From Anaerolinea thermophila (GTDB taxonomy: Bacteria; Chloroflexota; Anaerolineae; Anaerolineales; Villigracilaceae): 9,072 nt of DNA. The stretch lies in NCBI GenBank assembly GCA_022729775.1, contig DZBA01000122.1:1-9072 (forward strand). Direction: 5' to 3'. Positions 6,601-9,072 of this stretch are shown piece by piece. The translations under genes were made by a program, and so were the position numbers. The notes under the pieces are model-generated. The model was not told where the DNA came from, did not search any database, and saw only the letters and a program-made list of their open reading frames with translations. Each line of letters opens with the position of its first letter. Position 1 is the first letter of the stretch.

Positions 6601-9072
6601 GCCTTGACCGTCAATCACAGAAGCGAGGCTGCGCCCGCCATCGGTGAGGGTCGCGCCATCGGAGAACTTGATGATGTCGTCGCCCGCGCCCGCGCGGATG
6701 ACCGTGTTCTGCGAGGATTCAAGCACGTTGAAGATGTCATTTTGATTGCCAGCAAACATCTGCTCGATGTTGGCAAATTTCAGGATGTAACCAGCCGTGG
6801 TGTAGGTGTTCGTGTCCGACTCGGGGACCATCACGGGGAAGTCGTTCGGCGTGAAGCCGGGGTTCGTGTCGGTCGGGTAGCCGTCGAGGTCAAAGGCGCT
6901 GTTCTGGTCAAGGGTGTGAATCTCATCCCAGCCTTTGCCCGCGAAAGCGTATTCCATCTGGCGCGAGGTGAAGGTGACTTTGTTCGCGGCGTCCGTCATA
7001 TCCGTGGCGGTATCCCACAGCCCGGCATTGTCGAGGCGGAAGTCGAGGTCAACGGTGACAGGCTGGACAACATAGTTGATGGTGTCGCCGATGTAGGCGT
7101 AGAAGTTGAGCGTATCCGCGCCGCCGCCCGCGTTTTCATTCACTCTGTCGTTACCCCAGCCGTTCGTGAAGTTGTAGTAATCATCGCCACCGAGACCGGT
7201 GAGCGTGTCGTTGCCCGTGTTGCCGGTGATGACGTTCGGGTTGTTGTCGCCGGTCAGGGTGTCGTTGCCCGTGCCGCCGGTGATGTTCTCGACGTTTTGG
7301 ATGAAGGTCAAACCCGTCGCGGTATTCGCGAAGAGATTAACCGTGACTGCGGTGGTGTACGCGGAAACCAAATTCGCCACGCCAGAGAGTCCGCCGTAGT
7401 TGATTAAGTCCGCTGTGCCACCGAAGCCGTTGATGATGGCTTGCGCGCGAGTCGCGTCATGCGCCGCGAGTTCCGCGCCGTTATCGAAGTTGAAGGAGTC
7501 GTTGTTCGTGCCGCCGACCAAATTCTCGATGGTGTTGCCGTTGTGCGTGACGCTGTTCGCAATGCCGAGGTTCACGTCCACATTGCCGATGGTCACGGTC
7601 ACTTTGGCGTCGAAGATATTGAAGCGCAGGCGGTCTGTGACATTGGTGAAGTCGAGCGTATCCACGCCGCCATCCGCGCCGGTATCGAGCAGGCTGTCCA
7701 CCTGTCCCCAAGCCGGGTAGAAGTACCAGAGGTCGTTGCCCGCGTCACCGTCAAAGGTGGTGGAGAGGGTCGGCAGGATGTAATGTGAATGGAAGGCGTC
7801 GTTGTCTTCGTTGCCGTGAATGACCAGCGTGCCAGTGGAAGCCGGGTCGAAGGTCAGGTTGAAGGTGTCGTTGCCGGTGTTGCCGTTGATATTCAACGCG
7901 CCGTGCATCTTCAAGACGGTGAAGGTGTCATTATCGCCATCGCCGTTGAGCGTCGCCGTTCCGCCGATGTTGTTGACGAGAACAGTATCGTCACCCGCGC
8001 CCGCGTTGAGGACGGTTGTTCCGCTGGCGTCGTTAATGGTGATGTCGTCCGCGCCGTCGTTGGTGTTGATGGTCAGGTTTCCAACAGCAGTTTCAACAAC
8101 AACGACATCCGCGCCGTCATTGGAATTGAGGTTGGTGGTGTTCGCGTGCGTGCTTTCGATGGTGAAAGTATCCGCGCCGGAGCCGAGCGCAATATTCAGC
8201 ACTTCGAGCGTTCCGTACACAATGCCCGCGCTCATGCCAAGCCCGGTGATGGTCGTAGAAGTCAATACGCCCGTGTTGTCCGTCGTGTCGCCGGTATCGT
8301 CCACGTTCAGCGTATCGCTGTCCGCGTCGCCGTTCACCGTCAGCAGGGCGCTGATGGAGTCGAGCAGTCCGTTCGTCAGCGGGGCAAGCGTGCCGACATT
8401 GACAGTGTCGTTCCCGTTTCCGCCGTTGACAATTGTCGCGCCGGAAATCGTCTTGACGTTGACCGTATCCGCGCCGTTGTTGGCGTACAGGTTGGTCGCG
8501 TTCGCGTGCGTACTTTCGATGGTGAAGGTATCGCTGCCGGAACCGAGCGCAATGTTCAGCGCTTCCAGCGTTCCATACACAATGCCCGCGCTCATGCCAA
8601 GCCCGGTGATGGTCGTGGAAGTCAATACGCCGGTGTTGTTCGTCGCGTCGCCGGTGTCATCCACGTTCATCGTGTCACTGTTCGCGCCGCCGTTCACCGT
8701 CAGCAGGGCGCTGATGGAGTCGAGCAAGCCGTTCGCCGCAGGCGCAAGCGTGCCGACGTTGATGGTGTCGTTCCCATCCCCGCCGTTGACCGTTGTCGCA
8801 CCGGAAATCGTCTTGACGTTGACCGTATCCACGCCATTGTTGGCGTACAGGTTGGTGGTGTTCGCGTGCGTGCTTTCGATCGTGAAGGTGTCGTTGCCGG
8901 AACCGAGCGCAATGTTCAGCACTTCCAGCGTTCCATACACAATGCCCGAGATCATGTCGAGCCCGGTGATGGTCGTGGAGGTTAATACGCCGGTGTCTTG
9001 CGTCGTGTCGCCGGTGTCGTCCGCGTTGAGCGTGTCGCTGCCCGCATCGCCGTTCACTGTCAAAAGCGCGCT
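1..9072 (-). CDS. Giant RTX-type calcium-binding beta-repeat protein, internal fragment open at both ends
   Basis: Read on the minus strand with codons aligned to position 1, the window gives 3024 sense codons and no stop; every in-register plus-strand triplet I checked avoids TTA, CTA and TCA. The product is built almost entirely of Gly/Asp/Asn/Thr-rich repeats: RTX nonapeptides (GGAGDDTLLGG, GGSGDDTIIGG), GGAGADTLDYSxY strands, VTVNLxxxxATG strands and FxNIExLIGS strands. RTX nonapeptides bind Ca2+ in parallel beta-rolls and typically mark type I-secreted proteins; a surface adhesin or matrix role is inferred. Lys plus Arg total only about 50 by my count, and I found only two Cys. There is no enzymatic motif, signal peptide, transmembrane segment or secretion signal in view, and neither terminus is visible. 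A type V or other surface passenger is an alternative. Coding status and family type are secure; the specific function is unknown. Confidence 0.95.
679..1494 (-). other. WG/DFS beta module 7 with two W/F-type units
   Basis: The module encodes GWGDDIIYELAGEGNDTLDFS, LTFTFGATTITVTDG, NVENFIGGSADDFFVFQNNG, INGTMDGGAGDDTVNYSAY, HVTLTGQGATDGFNGTEASG, NVEILIGTTLTDSLTG, a unit at 979-1107 (WDEAADWDV ... TSFEALIGGA), INGGAGADVLDLFGF, a Met-containing stretch (GMKGAIFGMSG, NMNHLEG) and a further unit at 679-780 (DTLTGSVNAETFTV). The IIYELAGEGNDTLDFS stretch is very close to module 3 (IIELAGQGNDTISFS), suggesting relatedness. It grades into the 77-residue repeats. Confidence 0.74.
1495..1578 (-). repeat. 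RTX nonapeptide block 7 (degenerate)
   Basis: The block reads GDNNDNILISGSTDDDIYGHKGNDTYVF: three nonapeptide-length units in which Gly at several positions is replaced by Asn, Ser, Thr or His, while most Asp are kept. TYVF, SAG and WGDD (Trp 1483-1485) preserve the standard spacing. Calcium binding may be weakened. Confidence 0.82.
1579..2304 (-). other. FG/DFS beta module 6 with DYS strands and one W/F-type unit
   Basis: The order is GFGADTLTDVAGADTLDFS, LTFDLSAFTVSG, VEHFIGGTADDQFIF, GTLNGGGGVDTLDYSGY, VTVDFINGAATG, LEHVIGSPLIDTLRF, a divergent unit at 1801-1941 (DAVNDYLFNL ... FTATGMERLLAGAGDD), VFDFGPGGSLAG, LDGGAGNNTLDYTDY, INLLTKAATG and IQNVIGG. Two complete DYS-VxVxL-ATG-NVIG cycles are visible. 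The final NVIGGSFRNEIHG runs into the last RTX block. Confidence 0.72.
2305..2415 (-). repeat. RTX nonapeptide block 6
   Basis: The block reads GGAGDDLLVG, DSGENVIIG, NGGDDTLTG, GFGDDTFLF: four nonapeptides with well-kept GxGDDxL cores. The downstream aromatic is Phe instead of Trp here: TFLF, GDG, then FGADTL (Phe 2293-2295), the only such change among the seven sites. Confidence 0.9.
2416..2664 (-). other. DYS strand module with NINGALNDIHHITGG lead-in
   Basis: The segment encodes DDFYVTGSNTAHLYGG, PGDDRFFISNNASITGS, VNGGGGANTLDYSDW, PVTIVLDAEADSDPLTSS and INGALNDIHHITGG. It gives the usual order of F.F strand, GxVNGGGG, DYS, VTIxL and IxxITGG, and bridges the RTX-poor array to the next nonapeptide block. 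The ALNDIHHI segment resembles the N[I/V]ExxIG strand of other modules in position but not in sequence. Confidence 0.65.
2665..4389 (-). repeat. RTX-poor array of six divergent W/F units alternating with DYS strands
   Basis: Six units of about 40-50 residues share the pattern D[TS]LxGxD[A/V]xxx[W/F] ... FxxFExLxGGAGxD. They lie at 4261-4389 (GKDDATVWSF), 3964-4080 (GMDAGSTFAV), 3700-3822 (GLSANSVWSV), 3421-3549 (GADVDTDWNF), 3067-3213 (GADVDADFEM) and 2665-2817 (MQYFDNVWTL). Between them sit G.LNGGAxxDTxDFSAY and ATGLTG strands. Identity between units is low, so these are old duplications. The C-terminal end (about 2600-3240) becomes rich in Tyr, Phe and Trp. GGAGDD motifs occur singly here, so Ca2+ binding is likely weaker than in the RTX blocks. 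Confidence 0.72.
2914..2940 (-). other. Isolated cysteine pair, CLNSTDGFC
   Basis: Codons at 2938-2940 and 2914-2916 encode two Cys separated by seven residues, inside LYGWGTECLNSTDGFCGTV. I found no other in-frame Cys codon (GCA or ACA on the plus strand) in the window. The short loop, placed in the aromatic-rich end of the RTX-poor array, suggests a disulfide-closed hairpin in an exported protein. The positions are read directly; the disulfide is inferred. Confidence 0.75.
4390..4779 (-). other. WG/DFS beta module 5
   Basis: The module encodes DNWGHDTVLDSGGNDTFDFS, VDFTVSTNINVTEG, LDYAGVDIETLRGS, AGDDSFVIAEGN, LIDGHSGDDALDYSIY, VSVTLTGLGALDGF, LDVLIGSAQTD. It keeps the WG, DFS, IETLRGS and DYS landmarks, but the NSVT motif seen in modules 1, 3 and 4 is replaced (LNNTLDY). 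After it the RTX nonapeptide blocks stop for about 1.9 kb. Confidence 0.72.
4780..4860 (-). repeat. RTX nonapeptide block 5
   Basis: The block reads GSGDDIITG, DGADNLLNG, ADGDDTYAF in three nonapeptides. TYAF, three residues (LDN) and WGHD (Trp 4768-4770) follow the standard pattern. Confidence 0.88.
4960..5067 (-). repeat. RTX nonapeptide block 4, lacking the WG sequel
   Basis: The block reads GGAGNDTLYG, DAGDNTLRG, GLGNDDFDG, RGGVDTFDE: four nonapeptides. Unlike the other six blocks it does not end in an aromatic-x-F followed by WG; it passes into NATVNLTVNLTAHTVSG and IFNVENVLTG (4861-4959), a short strand pair before the next block. It may be an added calcium-binding block inside a module. 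Confidence 0.88.
5068..5427 (-). other. WG/DFS beta module 4
   Basis: The strand order is NWGSDLVFDLDGLDDELDFSN, LTFVIAAAGVTV, GANSVTLTGNNVETLTGG, NDKFTFENG, HIDGGGGINTLDYSLW, VSIDLEAGTATG and VTNIRDLIGG. It is a compact (120-residue) version of modules 1 and 3, keeping ANSVT, FTFENG and the INTLDYS strand. It leads straight into another RTX block, so RTX blocks flank it on both sides. Confidence 0.75.
5428..5538 (-). repeat. RTX nonapeptide block 3
   Basis: The block reads GDGLANWLNG, NDGNDQLDG, GAGDDTLLG, GLGDDLFIF: four nonapeptides with intact GGxGDDxL cores in the last two. FIF is followed by LMN and then WGSD (Trp 5416-5418), repeating the fixed three-residue spacing. Confidence 0.92.
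5539..6363 (-). other. WG/DFS beta module 3 with DYS strands and one W/F unit
   Basis: The order is DDWGNDTIIELAGQGNDTISF, LTFELG, GNSVTHNNSGTSIENLIGG, DDTFVFADN, GTLNGGAGSDTIDYSNY, FDNVEIILGSG, then a unit at 5821-5934 (DDHITGMDAVATFTI, FSGFEYIHGGG), then DTFKF, YLGGAGDDIFAL, INGQGGADLLDYSNY, ASVNLASGTATG and VERVLGS. NSVTHN and ENLIGG match module 1 closely, pointing to duplication. The end (VERVLGSLFNDTLVG) runs into the next RTX block. No non-repeat domain is evident. Confidence 0.75.
6364..6447 (-). repeat. RTX nonapeptide block 2
   Basis: The block reads GDAGDNILVGGSGDDTIIGGLGDDTYLF in three nonapeptides, the most canonical RTX run in the window. TYLF is followed after three residues (PDD) by WGNDTI (Trp 6352-6354). 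Confidence 0.92.
6448..6720 (-). other. Beta-repeat segment with NIENVIG strand, leading to RTX block 2
   Basis: The segment encodes ESSQNTVIRAGAGDDIIKF, SDGATLTDGGRSLASVIDG, QGGNDTFDFRLYMSAVSINL, VTGQTSLIES and NIENVIGSATAGSTIY. This is a degenerate version of the usual [DTxDFS, VxVNL, xTG, NIExVIGS] strand order, with LNIENVIG immediately before the RTX block, as in the other modules. Confidence 0.65.
6721..7167 (-). other. WG module 2 carrying a low-repeat insert
   Basis: This starts with NGWGNDRVNENAGGGADTLNF, the standard WG-to-strand transition, then INYVVQPVTVDLDF. From about 7040 the repeat style is lost for some 80 residues: LWDTATDMTDAANKVTF, SRQMEYAFAGKGWDEIHTLD, then a Pro-containing stretch (GYPTDTNPGFTPND, FPVMVPESDTN) before repeats resume at KFANIEQMFAGNQNDIFNV. 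This is the most proline- and methionine-rich part of the visible protein and has little Gly-Asp periodicity. It could be a small inserted domain or an exposed loop displayed on the repeat scaffold. I do not recognise it as a named domain. Confidence 0.65.
7168..7278 (-). repeat. RTX nonapeptide block 1
   Basis: The block reads GGTGNDTLTG, DNNPNVITG, NTGNDTLTG, LGGDDYYNF: about four nonapeptides of the GGxGxDxux type with Asp and Asn at calcium-ligand positions. It ends in YYNF, and a WG dipeptide follows exactly three residues later (Trp 7156-7158). Calcium-dependent beta-roll folding is expected from the RTX family. Confidence 0.88.
7279..7719 (-). other. WG/DFT beta module 1 (no preceding nonapeptide block)
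   Basis: This begins with PAWGQ (Trp codon 7708-7710), three residues after the YF of the preceding rung, then VDTLDFTNVTDRLRF, a VTVTIGNVDVNL stretch, ANSVTHNGNTIENLVGG, a DSFNFDNG strand, INGFGGTADLINYGG, and AVTVNLFANTATG followed by FIQNVENITGG. The order WG, D[FY]x, LxF, NSVTxN, ENLxGG, F.FDNG, VTVNL, ATG, NVENITGG recurs in later modules, so this is the N-terminal-most member of that family. It carries a less conserved segment (AELAAHDATRAQ) between strands. No catalytic residues are apparent. Confidence 0.7.
7720..8130 (-). repeat. Ladder of about seven ~20-residue beta-rungs
   Basis: After the third 120-residue copy breaks off, the sequence becomes a run of rungs of 18-23 residues, each centred on [G/N]xx[D/N]D[T/x][F/I/V]: NDGADVVVVE, NDGADDITIN, GAGDDTVLVN, GDGDNDTFTVL, GNTGNDTFNL, GNEDNDAFHS and GDAGNDLWYF. 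They match the rung-like part of the 120-residue unit (NNGVDTVNV, GDGNDTINV), so this looks like a local expansion of that part. A right-handed beta-helix or beta-roll is the likely fold. The last rung ends in LWYF, which leads directly into the first WG motif. Confidence 0.75.
8131..9072 (-). repeat. 120-residue tandem repeats (exact 360-bp period), about 2.6 copies
   Basis: Copy 1 spans 9072-8713, copy 2 spans 8712-8353, and copy 3 spans 8352 to about 8131, where it breaks off. The period is exactly 360 bp with no indel; the anchor encoding ESTHAN ends at 8880, 8520 and 8160. Each unit runs SALLTVNG, SDTLNVDDTGD, TGVLTSTTITGLGM, GIVYGTLExLNIALGSG, DTFTIESTHAN, TNLYANNG, DTVNVKTISGAT, VNGGxGNDT, NVGTLAP, NGLLDSI. 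Copies 1 and 2 differ at about 19 of 120 residues (about 84% identity, hand count). Units of this kind occur, from memory, in large beta-strand-repeat surface proteins. The array probably continues upstream, since the first visible copy begins at the window edge mid-protein. Confidence 0.93.

Noticed and set aside
8131..9072. Regular direct repeats that could suggest a CRISPR array or satellite
   Set aside because: The 360-bp period is a multiple of three, the frame stays open, variation falls on protein positions, and there is no short repeat/unique spacer alternation.
1..9072. Promoters, ribosome binding sites, terminators, tRNA/rRNA or insertion sequences
   Set aside because: Coding sequence fills the window from edge to edge; I saw no inverted repeat plus T-run, no transposase motif and no RNA-gene signature.
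1..9072. Type V autotransporter or filamentous hemagglutinin assignment
   Set aside because: The repeats contain clear RTX nonapeptides, and no TPS domain, translocator barrel or passenger-specific motif is visible; it cannot be excluded without the termini but is less supported.

Overview
The whole window is the interior of one very large protein-coding gene read on the minus strand. In the frame whose codons occupy plus-strand positions 3k+1 to 3k+3, I read all 3024 codons from 9072 down to 1 and found no stop. There is no start codon with a ribosome binding site and no terminator, so both gene ends lie outside the window and the full protein is longer than 3024 residues. I see no other gene, RNA, mobile element or regulatory site.

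The protein is a secreted-type, acidic, Gly/Asp/Asn/Thr-rich beta-repeat protein with blocks of RTX (hemolysin-type, GGxGxDxux) calcium-binding nonapeptides. From N to C terminus (falling coordinates) the layout is: (1) 9072-8131, 120-residue tandem repeats with an exact 360-bp period; (2) 8130-7720, a ladder of ~20-residue rungs; (3) 7719-4390, composite modules in which RTX blocks run into a [Y/F/L]xFxxxWG motif, a DTLDFS strand and a NxxENLIGG strand, with a low-repeat insert near 6721-7100; (4) 4389-2665, an RTX-poor array of six divergent ~45-residue W/F-containing units, including the only cysteine pair I found; (5) 2664-679, two more RTX-plus-WG/FG modules and further DYS/W units; (6) 678-1, 77-residue tandem repeats with an exact 231-bp period that run off the window.

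The most likely role is an extracellular or cell-surface giant adhesin or matrix protein that folds on binding Ca2+ outside the cell. RTX proteins are usually exported by type I secretion, but the C-terminal signal and any transporter genes would lie outside the window. The organism is bacterial, with GC roughly 55-60% by eye. No phylogenetic marker is present. Giant RTX/beta-strand-repeat proteins of this style are known to me from Planctomycetota, Chloroflexota, Cyanobacteria and Gammaproteobacteria, and I cannot choose among these. Long plus-strand open frames are antisense shadows of this gene.
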